In this document: positions 1 to 11,300 of the stretch, one piece after another
Layout: every line of letters starts with the position of its first letter
Position numbering within the stretch: the stretch's first letter is position 1
DNA from: a virus
Reading direction: 5' to 3' (one strand)
DNA: 20,227 nt
IMG/VR virus record: IMGVR_UViG_3300032278_000901
Span: 1-20,227 of that record
Notes under the pieces: generated by a model
What the model saw: the letters and a program-made list of their open reading frames with translations, nothing else
The model's database searches: none
What the model was told of the DNA's origin: nothing
Program-made: the position numbers and the translations under genes

Positions 1-857
1 GCCACTGTAGTTACGTTAGCTTGAATGCCCGAAACGGTATTAATATGTGTTTGATCGCCTGATGTTGGAGTGGTTCTAAGCCAGGTCGTCGTACCCAGGT
101 CATAGACCATCATTACATTATTGCTAGTATTGAAATATAAGGCTCCGTCAAGCAACGTTGCTCCATCATTGTCAACGCTGGGATCGGAAGACTTTGTACC
201 TAAATATCTGTCATCAAAGGAATCGTAACTGGCCGCAGCCGCTGTAGCTGAAACAGAAGCTGCTGAAGCCTGAGTGCTTGCCGTGGACGCGCTGGCCGCA
301 GCCGCCGTGGCCGAGGCAGCCGTGGCAGCCGTTTGATCGACGTAATTATCCGTGGATACTCCAACATCCCCATCAGCGTCAAAGACTATTGTCTTGTTAG
401 CTCTTAATGTATTTGAAGCTAGTTCTACCGAGGTCCCGGCAGAATCTGAAACTGGTATCTGGATGGATCGCGTTACTTTTTCATCAGCCCTTCTAGCTAA
501 AATGGTGCTTCTATCTAACGCATCCTCGATGACGTTAGGGAAGAACCCACCGCCGGACACAAGGTCTGTACCCTGGGTATAATCAGGTTCGTTTAGTATG
601 GTTATTTTTTCGCCAACCGCAATTGGACTCCAGGCACCGGTCGTCGTAATCGATCCCCCAGGATTGTTATCCTGGTCAGCGTTTAGACTAACAGTATAGT
701 CGGTCGTTAATGTCTTGGTTGATTCAACGCCAGATGAGTTGGTGAATACGACTGCAAGGTCTGCTTGGGCGAACACCTTATATGTGAACGCAAACGTAGT
801 TGTGGAAGCATTTCCTGCGAAAGGTCCTGCCTTTATAGCTTCTGTGGATATTGTCAC
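1..857 (-). CDS. Tail fibre protein, T7 gp17-like N-terminal part (3' end outside window)
   Basis: Receptor-binding tail fibre, attached to the tail by its N-terminus. The reading frame is open from a GTG at 857 to the window edge (285 complete codons). GTG is preceded by GGAGG at 864-868 with 6 bases between, and the frame is closed upstream by a TAA with no ATG or GTG between, so the start is well supported. Residues 1-135 resemble the tail-binding domain of T7-type fibres: FTYKVF near 24, TDYTV near 52, an ITILNEPDYTQGTD stretch near 85-98, and EDALDR near 111. Residues 176-210 are almost only Ala/Ser/Thr. Residues 213-260 carry the FDDRYLG and DGALYFNT-NNVMMVYD pattern common in marine phage fibres, and an I-TV-GI-AN repeat pattern begins at the edge. 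The receptor-binding tip is not in the window. The gene has its own promoter upstream. Confidence 0.9.
   Translation of the reverse strand, partial: MTISTEAIKAGPFAGNASTTTFAFTYKVFAQADLAVVFTNSSGVESTKTLTTDYTVSLNADQDNNPGGSITTTGAWSPIAVGEKITILNEPDYTQGTDLVSGGGFFPNVIEDALDRSTILARRADEKVTRSIQIPVSDSAGTSVELASNTLRANKTIVFDADGDVGVSTDNYVDQTAATAASATAAAASASTASTQASAASVSATAAAASYDSFDDRYLGTKSSDPSVDNDGATLLDGALYFNTSNNVMMVYDLGTTTWLRTTPTSGDQTHINTVSGIQANVTTV
228..332 (-). repeat. Ala/Ser/Thr low-complexity segment of the fibre with in-frame 14-bp repeat
   Basis: This GC-rich stretch encodes about 35 residues of Ala, Ser and Thr with one Gln (fibre residues 176-210). A 14-base direct repeat occurs at 229-242 and 292-305 (CTGGCCGCAGCCGC on the plus strand), exactly 63 bases or 21 codons apart, so slippage or recombination between copies would keep the frame. 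It is probably a trimeric helical linker between the tail-binding domain and the next fibre domain. Confidence 0.6.
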
Positions 858-910
858 TTTAAGCCTCCATGCTAATAAGACCAGCTTCCAGCCGGAATAT
901 AGTTACCTTC

Positions 911-939
911 ATTCTATATGATATAGATTATAGTGTCAA
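911..939 (-). promoter_or_regulatory. Sigma70-like promoter for the tail fibre gene, with overlapping palindrome
   Basis: On the minus strand there is a perfect -35 TTGACA (934-939), a 17-base spacer and a -10 TAGAAT (911-916, 5 of 6 to TATAAT). Transcription would start near 904, giving a leader of about 47 bases that carries the GGAGG site used by the GTG at 857. A perfect 15-base palindrome, TCTATAT-C-ATATAGA, lies at 913-927 across the spacer and -10, where a repressor could bind. It sits in the only real gap of the late operon. Sequence match is strong; activity is inferred. Confidence 0.65.
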
Positions 940-947
940 ACCTCAAC

Positions 948-2384
948 CTATTGTTTTGAGTACCCAAATAATGGGGCTGTTACCTTGTCGGTTTTTCCTT
1001 CAGCCAGGTCTAAGCTGCCCCAGATCACTCGCTCAACCTGGACCGCTGGCCAATGGAAAAACACGCCGCCTGTTTTATTAGCAGCTTTCCATAACTTCTC
1101 ATCATTCTCCATTTGTCCCACTTGCGTGGCAAACTTTGACAATTCTGCAATTCCCCTCATGCCAGCTGGTCCCTGGTACTGGGAGAACCCTTGAGCCATT
1201 CCGACAAACTCTCGGCCTATAAAAATTCCGCTCAATGGATATGCGATATGATCCCTCACGATCTTTTCTCGCATACATGCCCAATCCTTGCCATCGTCAC
1301 ATTCTCCCCTTAACAACGCCCCCCTGACATATTCTTCAATAAGGATAGGGATAGTGTAGAGCAAGAGAAAGTCAACCCCCAGGCGAGCAATTGAGGTAGG
1401 GCTTTTAAAGTTAGTCCCTTTAATGCTGTCTGTAGAGAGGTTATAGGTTGTCTGGAAATAGGACATGAAATTAGTCCATAGCTTTTTCAAAGGACCCCCT
1501 CGCTGAATGCTTGCCAAATCCTTAATGTGTCCTGACCCCTGGGAATCGATCACCGCCTGATCTGCCATCGCGATCGCGTCCTGCTCGCTGGCATTCTCTG
1601 CCTGGGCTTTTTCATACGCCCCAAGCCAGGTCGGAATATCTGCCATCAACTGCGCTTTAGCGATCAGGTAAAAGAAAGTATCATCTATCGGCCCTCTCGC
1701 CTTACTGACAAAACCAGTACCGGCAATCTTGTTACGAATTTCGTTGATCTCTCGATTCATCGTCTTGCCGCGTAGGCGCATAAAAGAACTATGTTCGTAC
1801 ATGAATTTAACCGTACCATCCATCGTCGCTGCCCCACTAAAAAACCTCAACATGGCTTTTGCCACATAAATAGGACCGACTCGGACCATCGACTGAGTAA
1901 GTCCCAGCGGTTGCAATAAGGAAGTTCCAAGGTTCCACCCCATAGCTGCTATAGACATACCCTGCCGGAGCCAGTTCATTGCTCTTTCATGGGTTTGTAC
2001 GGAAGGAACATCGCCAGCTGCGATATCGATAACTGTATTCTTTAACGCCTTATAAGTCGCTGCTCCATAATGTGCCGTGATCGCATCCACCATATCCTGA
2101 TGCCCCAGGATTTTATTGGTATCGATCAACCATTCATGCCAGGCAAGATCATGGATTACCTGGTGAACATGCGAAAAGATAACTCCGAAATCAGCCTTTA
2201 TTTTAATATTAACAGGCCCTTGCGATCTAGCCTCGGTATGTCCTCGCGCTGTCGTAGACCTGCCAGCGGCGCCTAGTCTTGCCTGGTCAGCTGCCGTCTT
2301 AGCCAGGTTGTCAAACGCGATATTGCTTTCATCTTGGTCGAATGTGATAGGGAAGTATCCGCCTCTGATTTGCCCTACAGCGGT
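948..2384 (-). other. C-terminal ejection-protein region with membrane segments (residues 3480-3957)
   Basis: This part resembles the C-terminal region shared by large internal virion proteins of many podoviruses. It has a GMSIAAMGWNLGTSLLQPLG stretch near 3621-3640, then MYEHSSFMRLR near 3674-3684, and a strongly hydrophobic stretch at about 3812-3833 (GVDFLLLYTIPILI). Cys3841 and Cys3849 follow just after it in an acidic loop (ECDDGKDWAC). A role in spanning or touching the host inner membrane during DNA entry is inferred from the hydrophobicity and the family. Confidence 0.55.
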
Positions 2385-5300
2385 GCCTGTATTGACCGGT
2401 AATGCTTCTACTTTTTCCGGAGCTACCCCTGTAACCCTTCGTTCTTTTGCCTCTATCAAAGCCCAGTATTCTTCAATGTAATCCCACATCCCCTGGACAA
2501 ACGTCCAATCCCTTTCATCAAGAGTGGAAAGGATATGGCTCTCAACATCGGACGCGGTCAGGCCGAACCCATCGGTCACCCTGGCACGGTTGGTTTCGTT
2601 CCCCCAGTTCAAAGCAATCATAATACGCTCTTGCTTTGACAGGCTAATATCGATATCAGGCACATACTCCAACTTATACAAACCGCCCTTTAGGGTAGTA
2701 AACTCCAGGGTGTTATAAACGCTAAACAACTCACCGAGCTTGATGTTCGCCTTTTCCTGCATCTCGGCTTGCCAATCCGCCTGGGCATTCATCTTCTTAG
2801 TTACAAACTGCCAGAATGGACCGTTTTTTAAACCATCAAAAACACGCCCGATATTCCCGAATTTGCGGTGTTCTGCCATGAAATTCAGCTTGTCTTTTTT
2901 CCATTGGTCCTGGGGGTTGTTTAGCCCTAACCGTTTGTCTGAATCTTTGATCTTTTTCTTTTTAGCGGTCGCGTTAATTGTAAGCGTAATCTCATTGACC
3001 GCTGATTGCAGGTCGCGTTTTTCCTGCTCCAGGAGAAGTTGGTTTTTGAGCCTTCCCAAGTGATCGATATTTTTTATGGTATCGTACAGTCCCCTAAATT
3101 CATCCATCGGGACCTGCCGATAATGCGTGAGTTCTATCTCGCCCAGGAGCCTTGGGTCTACATTAGGATTATTCCCTTTTGCTAGTTCTGCCTGGACCCA
3201 TGCACCCAGAGTTTCCCTACGTTTCAAGGCTTTCTGCGTTACGCTTTTTCGAATATCAAATTTCCCTAGGAGCCTGTCGATCTCGATCATGTATTCTGGC
3301 TCGATAGCTTTCCTGGCTCCCTTGCTATCCAGCCTGTTAAAGAAACGGACATTCCTGTCTACCTCTTCAAGGGCCTTAGACGCTACTTTTGCAAAGTGAT
3401 GATTTAATACCGCAGCCCTTTTGTGGTCGGTCGCTTCATCTAAATTACCGCGCTTGAGAGCATTCTCTGCTAACCGGTTCGCCCTGGCTTCCGCAGCTGC
3501 AAACTGACTCGGTTTAATATCCATGATTTTCATCCTGCCGATTTTCTCTTCCGCCCAGGCTCGCGCAGCCTTCATCAAAACATTTCCTTTACCGACTCTC
3601 TTGGCTAATGCGCTTAACTCTGCATGCACCGCCTTGGTCCTGGCTTCGTTATGGAGAGCTTCATCAACCGCCTTATCTATGCTTGCGCGGTCACCCAGGG
3701 TGCCAAATAGTTCCAGCATCCTGCGGTCGGTTTCTTCCTCAATAGCCTCTCTCATCGGTTTTGCTTTAACTATGGCATGTATCATTTCATCTGCGGAGGA
3801 GTAACCAGCCAGGTCTTTAAGCAGGTTTACATTAATAGCGTCTTCCGAGTCGGAGATTAAGCCCCAGCGTCCTTTTGGCAGCGTCTTCCAAATAGCATCC
3901 TCTTCGTTGCCGAATGTATCGATTAGACTCTGGATAGAAATCTTTTGATGCGGAGCATCTTCCAGATTGCCCTGTTGCCCTTCCTCCTGGGCGAATTTAA
4001 AGTAATTATCTTCATACGCTTCCGATGCTTCGTACTGATCGTTTTGTATAGAATTGTGTTTTCTGCCAGCGATTTCATTAATGAAAAGGTCTTCAAATAC
4101 ATGTGACTCGTACTTACCGTCTTGAGCGAGGGGATGCAAGTATCCATACTGCACAAGCTGCGTTCCCATATCATCGATACTCAACCCACCTGTCGTCCTG
4201 GCAACCTTGCGGAAAGTACCGTATTCGGTTTTCTTATCTACGCCCCATTGTGCATACAGTTCATCCTGTTTAATTCCGCCTAGTTTCCCGATAGCCACGA
4301 ACAGAGAATCTACCTCTGGGGTAACATCTGTTTTATGGCTTTTAGTGGTTTTTTTCTTATCAACCGGCTGCCGTAACCAGGCAACCAATTTGTATTCTTG
4401 CTTCTCTGCGACCGTTTGTTCTGCTTCATTCTTGACCGCTTCTCGCTGGGACCTGATCTCTCGTTTCTTTTCTAGCAGGATACGGTTAGTCCCGATGCGG
4501 AGCCATTTCATATTGTCCAGGCTTTTAGTCCGCAACTTCTCATCCGCTTCTTCTACATCGTTAGTCACCGCTCGCTGGTACTCTAGCCACCGGTCAGGGT
4601 CCATCTTGATAACCTCGTTATTCTCAAACAGAGGTTTCATCCTGTTTATTTCCCTGGCGTTTGCGATCTCCTCTTCGGTTGCCAGCATACGGTCGAACAC
4701 TTCCCTCACTTCGTCACTAAGGCTAACTTTTAGACCGCTTCGGATCGTTGTGTATATCCGCTTCATCCATTCAGCGAAACTTCGGAATATTCCTTGGAGT
4801 TCCAGGGTAGGGGCGTTGCCTTCAAATAGGTATGCTTCAAACGCCCTGGCCACTTTCTCATGTCCGGTACGGCGTTCCTCTAAAGTCATATTGTTCCAGG
4901 CTGCCAGATCAAGTTTTTCTCCGCCGACAAACTTGAGCAGCTTGTCCATATCATCTTTGATTTTCTGCGGTGCGTTAGGCTGGTTTGCCAGGTAGCGTAG
5001 TTGTTCGTAAAAGAAATGACCAAGTTCATGGAGATAAGTGGATAGATCAGCATTTTCCAGGAGCAAAATAACATTATCCCCTTTGCTGATATCCGGACCA
5101 AACTGCAAGGCCCCTCGCTTTAACCCCTGTTTCTCCTGGAATAGGGCGATCCTTTTTGTTTTACCTTCTTCATCGGTTAGAGCCTCGCGAACCTGGGCAA
5201 GATCAAATCCTGGTTGAAAACCCCTGGTGTATTCTTCGGGCGTGAGATCACCAGCTGGATCGATCTTCGCATTCTTGACCCCTAGCTTTTTCAAAACATC

Positions 5301-8300
5301 TTTAGCGACACTCGGTAATATCTTGTCGTAATAATCTTTCATGCCATCAGTAGCAACCTGGACCTCTATGCCGGACAACGCTTTATCGTTTGCTTCTAGG
5401 TCCTCTATAACAGAACCAGTTTCTTGCTCCAATAGTGTTATTTTTCTAATTGCTACGGTTTCAATCCCCATAGCCGCCTTTTTGTCCATCTCGAATTTAT
5501 GTGCTGCCGTAGCGAGTTCAAGAACTGCGTCCTTCGGCAAATCTGTTTTCGAATGGTTGAACAGCTTCTCCCAGAGGGTCAGGTGCATGTTCCTAGTTTT
5601 AGATTTATCTCTCTTGGGGTTCTGCTTGTCCAGAAATATTTCTGCTCCCAGGTCCACTATCGAATCTGTTACCTTTGCCCCAAAACCGGCAGAGATTTGA
5701 TATTTGCTCTTGAACTCGTTATATAAGATGGTTTGCTCTATCTGGGCTGCCTTATATTTATGCTGCGCTTCCTTCCTCTCAAACTTTGCTTTCTCAAACT
5801 TAGCTAGCACTATCGGCGTTGGCGGTTCAGACCGGATCAATCGGGCTGCCGCGTCCCCACCGATATACTTCGGCAGATCAGCTTCCTCGACATGGTCCGC
5901 TATCTCGACAAATTCCTTTTCTCCTCGCGGCCTGGCTCTTAGGACCTTGGTATCAGGGTTCCAGATAATGCCGGAAATGAATCGCTCCATGTCATACCTG
6001 GTATCTTGCTGGAGTCCACTTGTCCATTCGATACGATCGAAACCATTGCTGATCGCATGATGGATCATCCGCTTGAGTGCCAGGGCGGTATACTCTTTAG
6101 TGTCATCTATAAATGGGGCTGGCGGAGGATCATAGTCGGTCGTAACTGGGACCGTCATAGCTCGCCTGGCATCTGCCCAATCGGATTGAAGTTCTTGGAG
6201 GTAAAGAACCCTGGCGTGTTCTCCCTCACCCATCGCTGCGGTTTCTTCTTGGTGAAGCGCATTCCTCGCGTCATTTAAAGCATCTACAACTTCCTTTTCC
6301 TGCTTTTCCAATTCCAAGAAATGCTGAGATGTGGCAGGGGTTCCATACATTTTTTTACGGATCGCCGTCAATTCCTTGTCCAGCCTAGCCATTTCCTCTC
6401 TTTTCGCGACCAATGCAGGTTGATCTTTTTCGTATTTTACGAACCCGACTCTTTCATCCGCTCTGACATGCACCAGGATATTAGGATTAGGGAAATGGGA
6501 ATCGTGTTTAAATTCTTTAACAGGAGGATCAGAGAAACGACCAGAATAACTACCGTGAACAGGACCTGGAACAACGGAGAGAACGGTAAAATATCTGGTT
6601 TCATTTTGCCAGTAGTAATTAAGCTCCTCCTTGGTAAAAATATCGCTATTAGACTTTAGGGCAAGGAAGTTTGCGGACCTTGCGCTGTCCTTGAACTCGG
6701 CGAGCCAGGCTGCCCTTCGCTGCGATTGGTTCCCCCCTCCTGGCGCGTCCTTCGCTTTCATCTCTGCCCATTTGATAATCTTTTCTCTAAGCGCGTGAGC
6801 TTTGGCTGGCACCGCAACTGCCATCTTATTTTCCGGCAGCGTGATTAACCACTCGACATAATCCTTGCCGCCTTCATGCATCCACTCGGTGAACTTGGTA
6901 ACTCCTTCGCGTTTAACCTGTCTACGCTCATCTAAGAAATCCGCTTCAGCTTGTTTCCTGGCCTCACGTTTCATCTCCCTAAGTTTTATCCATATAGGAT
7001 TTGTTACTTCCTCTCCGAATAAAGGTGTATGTGCTTCAAATTCCAATATCTCTTTGTCGATGGCTTTCCATTCCCAATCCACTAAATCTACTACTGTGAA
7101 ATTTTCTGGAGTCAAAGTATCCATTAGCACGGTGACCTGCGCTGCCGTATCTTTGTCTGCGTAGACTTCTTTTGGGTCCGCTCCTGCTTTAAGTTTTTTT
7201 ATATTTTCCACCGCTCGCCCATATTGAAGGTCGTATACAAAGTCGTCCATCTTCTCAGCAACAATCTCCCTGGTCCGCTCTTCAACCGCCAGATCAATAT
7301 CTTCCATCTTCTCCTCATACCAGGCGAACTCGCTGCCATCCTGCGGAATCCCATTGGTAACATCAACCAGCTTGACTCCGTTATCGTTGAGGTATTGTTT
7401 GATCTGGTCGTGGGTAAACTTAGGCTGCTTCATCTTGCGGACTTTCTCTAACTCCGCTTTAGCATTGTCTAGGCTCTCTTGGCGTAGACCTATAATAGTT
7501 TCTACATCGGGATATTGTTTGTACCCCTCTCTTCTTTGTTTCCCAACATCCGCTTGAGCCATGTTCAGGTCTTCTTGCCTTAACTTAACTTTATTCTCAG
7601 CTTCCGCAATTAAATATTTTCTATGGTCGAGGCTGAGATAGTTTTCCAAACCGGTAGCCGCAATTTCTCCAGCTTTAACTTTAGGGAGTTTGCGAATAAT
7701 GTTTAACCATTCTTCGGCTGACTTGGGTTGGGCCTTGCTAGGCTTGAGGTTGTGGACTGCGTCTGCGAGGGTAGAGTAATGCCAGGTTGGGTTTACTTCT
7801 TCGGCAACTTCGTCTTGGTAGAGTTCTTGTGGTCCCTCTATCTTTTTCTCTACCTGGAAAGGAGCTTGTCCTTTCATCGGCGCAAGTTTCTGCGGTTGCG
7901 TGTAAGGCTTTACACTTTCAATTTCCCATACATGGGTTTCTTTGCGGCTGCCGAAATCAAACTCTGATCCCTTTTCAACCTGATGCTGTTTACGGAGTTT
8001 GTTAAATTCTTTTGCGGTTTTAACCTGGCGAGAACCCTTGAACACTACCTCTCCAAGGGCTTCATTGTTTTCGTTCTTTAAGACGATAGGTACGCCTATA
8101 TGTTTTGCTGGGATTGCTCTGCCCCTGACTTCCAGCGTCTTACCGCCGGATATAATCTTTTCATCCCAAGGGCCACGGATGAATAGTTTTGTTATTTCTC
8201 CTTTTTCGTTCCAGGGGAGTTCTTGGGAGATTCCGCTATCATCTCGTTTAACTCCCTCTCCTCCTTCTCGATGTGGGCCAGTTGTTTCAGTTGTTTCGTT

Positions 8301-11300
8301 ATCAACGACTCCTTCTCCTTTTTGGACAGGTTCTGTCCGTATATTGCGTTTCCCTTCATAAAGAGTTCGGAGGATTCCTGTAAATTGCTTTTCATCGATT
8401 TCGTTGGCATCTTTAAGCTCCTTCAGCTTTTGTTCAATTTCCGCCAGGGACTTGTCAACTTGCTTCCTGGTTTGTTCCTGCGGCCCATTGACCTGCTTAA
8501 TCTGGGCAAAAACCTTTTTAACATTCTCGGTTTTATTATCACCATAGAAACATCCGGCAGCCCCAAATTTATCACAAGCGGTACAAGTCCACAAGCCTTC
8601 TTCCGCTGTCCTATCGGCAATACTAACAAAACTCGTTCCTTTTTTGGTCGTCATCTTTCCGCCATCGACAGGGCAGAGCTTCTTGGTCATCTTGTTAAAT
8701 ACCTTCGGGAACCGCTCCTTTACATCCGCCCTGGTTATTTCTCCGCCTTTCATGTTGACCGGCAGATACACCGCGACTCGATCGTTAATCTCTTCCAGTT
8801 GACTTTCGCTCATACCGTCAGTAATGGTGACCGCCAGCTGCATGTCCGGATTTTCCATCGCCAGGTTAAAGTTAGACGCATCGATAGAAAGCATTTTTAG
8901 ATTGAAGTCGCTGACCTTTTTCAGCATGTCAGGTCGCTTGGAGAATATCTGCATTCGAATCCCACGGCGGTTTAGCTCTTTGATTAAAACAACCTGGGCT
9001 GCGGATAAATCCCCTTTATCGTTGATACGCAAAGCCAGCCCCTCATGCCCTTGCGCGGTAACATTGTAATTTTGAGCGACCGTATCTGCCAGGACATCTG
9101 GGTGATTCTCCGCAACCCATTCGGTAAATTCTGCCTTCATCAGTTCCGCTGGTCTGGCATTTGCCAGGGAAGCGTAGCACCAGATCGCGCAATCCTTACT
9201 GGGGTTACAGTTCTTAAACGATCCGGAAATATCGGTTTCCGCTTTGCGGTTGTCCCCGATAAACTGATAGGACCTGGCAAATTTTAAAGCAGCCTCTGGG
9301 CTATGTTTAAAAGCCTTAATCATGGAATATCGGTTCAAATCATCCTTACCCCATAACTTACTTGTCGCTATGTCCTGGACATCACGCCCCTCAACGGCTC
9401 GATAGAATAACTCGCGGATCGCCATCCCCCTCATAGCCGCAGCTGCCCAGGCAGTTCCTTCATGCGTCTTCATATTGGCCTTAAACAGCTTTGCTTCGGC
9501 CTTGCTCATGCGACCAATGGTTTCCTTTACAGCTTCATTAATCTCTGGATAGGGGGTGTTTAGGGTTCCTGTTTCCTCTGTCCTGGACGGACCTTTCTGC
9601 GCCGCTTGCTCCAAGATATCAGGGCTGGTCGGATCGAACTTCTTAGCATGGATGGATTTTATTTGTTCTGGATGGAAGGCGATGTAGGAGTCGCCTGGTC
9701 CCTCGGCGTGGTTTTGATAAACTATACCATCGTACCCCAACTCCTCAAGCTTGTTTTTTACAGCGGCAATATTTTTTCCTTCGTCAACTATATCCTTTAT
9801 GGCTTTGTAAGCCTCGTAAGGTACAGCCGCCTCCTGGATTGCCTCTAAAAATAGTGCCGGATCAGAGAAATCCCCAGCATCATTCATCCTTAGAGGATTC
9901 TTAATACTAAGATAAACAGGAATGATTCTACTATCTCGATCTGCCTTAACATCCATTCCCACGGCAGATTTTATCCTGGACAAAGGTTCCTCTCTTCTCC
10001 AGGTAGCTAAAGTGCCAAGCCTGTTGTTGGCTTGCTCAATCGTGCCAAAATGAGAGCCTAAATCGAACTCCGCCTCCGTCTTAAAAACCCCAAAATCTTC
10101 CTCTGCTTGTGTCGCATGATAAAGAACCAGCGGTTCACCGGCTGCATCCACTACCTGGGAACCTTCGAAAAACGCATCGAACCCTGGTTCTGCTTTAACC
10201 GCAGCGGCAGCCTGGTCTAAGGTTTGGGTTTGGGCTTTTTCACCTTTTAAGTCAGCGGCTAAATCTGGGTCATCTTCAAACATCTTCTGCAAACCTGCTT
10301 CAGCATCCGATATCTCAGCTTTTAATTTAGAGTGTTCTTCACTACCTTCCTTAGTTTCATTTAATTGTTTATTTAATTTGTCTATTCTTGTAGTTACAAA
10401 TCGTGCCATTTCTGGAGAAATCCCTGTGCCTTCTCCGGTATCCATTCTTTCTAAAAATTTAATTTGTAATTTAACAGCAACAAGATTTAATCTCATTCTA
10501 GCAAGTTGCTCTTCAACCGTTCCCCTTCTAGGATGATCTTTTAGCTTTTTGTTCCCTTCGGGATTAGCTAATGTTTTTTCTATAAAGGACTGTTTCTTTT
10601 TAAGACCTTCAAGATTGAAATCCTGGAATGTATGTAAAACTGATTGTTGCTCAGAATGTAAAACATCTTCAATAGATGGGGTTGCAGCGGTAGGTTGGTC
10701 TAAGGCTTGGGTTTGTTGCTGATCTCTATTTCTCTCCAATCCTTTTAGTGATTGGTTGCGTACAGTTTTATCCCCATCGATCACGCGAAAACCGTCATAT
10801 CCTTTTTCTCTTAACTCTTCAACCGTAGGATCGCCCATTGCCTGGTGTTCTTCGACTGTCATCACCAGGGGTTTTTTTATAGAATCGACCTTGAGCGACA
10901 TAATATTGTTAAATTCCTCAAGGGACATTTCCATAGCCTCTGCCGTGACTCTTTGGTTAGTAGCGTAGACCGTAGCCATCTTCGTAGCGTTCTCTTCCGA
11001 GGTTCCGCCTTCAATCAACTGGTCGCGATGGTCGTTTAAGATGTTGTCAAACGTATCATTTTCTTTTTGCCCTTCCATGTGCTTACGGAGAATAGTTTCT
11101 GCATCGTCATCGAGCCTTTCTGCATCTTCAACGTATTGCCGCGCTTCGGTAGGAGTGAACCCATCAGCATCAAACTTTGCATGCGGCATCAACGCAGCAT
11201 GCGCTTCGGGGTTCCTGGCAATATTCGATGCATAATCTGGCAAAGGTATCCTGATCGGGCTGTCGGTTTCCAGGGCGGTTTCGTATTGATCTGTTAGCCC

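Noticed and set aside
859-912. 17-codon minus-strand ORF between the giant gene and the fibre gene
   Set aside because: Its ATG overlaps the -10 of the fibre promoter, so a transcript from that promoter would not contain it, and it has no ribosome binding site. Its end overlaps the fibre GGAGG.
4207-4995. 262-codon plus-strand open frame
   Set aside because: It lies wholly inside the giant minus-strand gene, whose frame here encodes conserved domains including the HELGH peptidase. The plus-strand translation is Ser/Leu/Arg-rich and typical of an antisense shadow.
8223-8900. 225-codon plus-strand open frame
   Set aside because: Antisense to the cysteine-rich and ASCH-adjacent part of the giant gene. 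The translation shows no recognisable domain and I saw no convincing start context.
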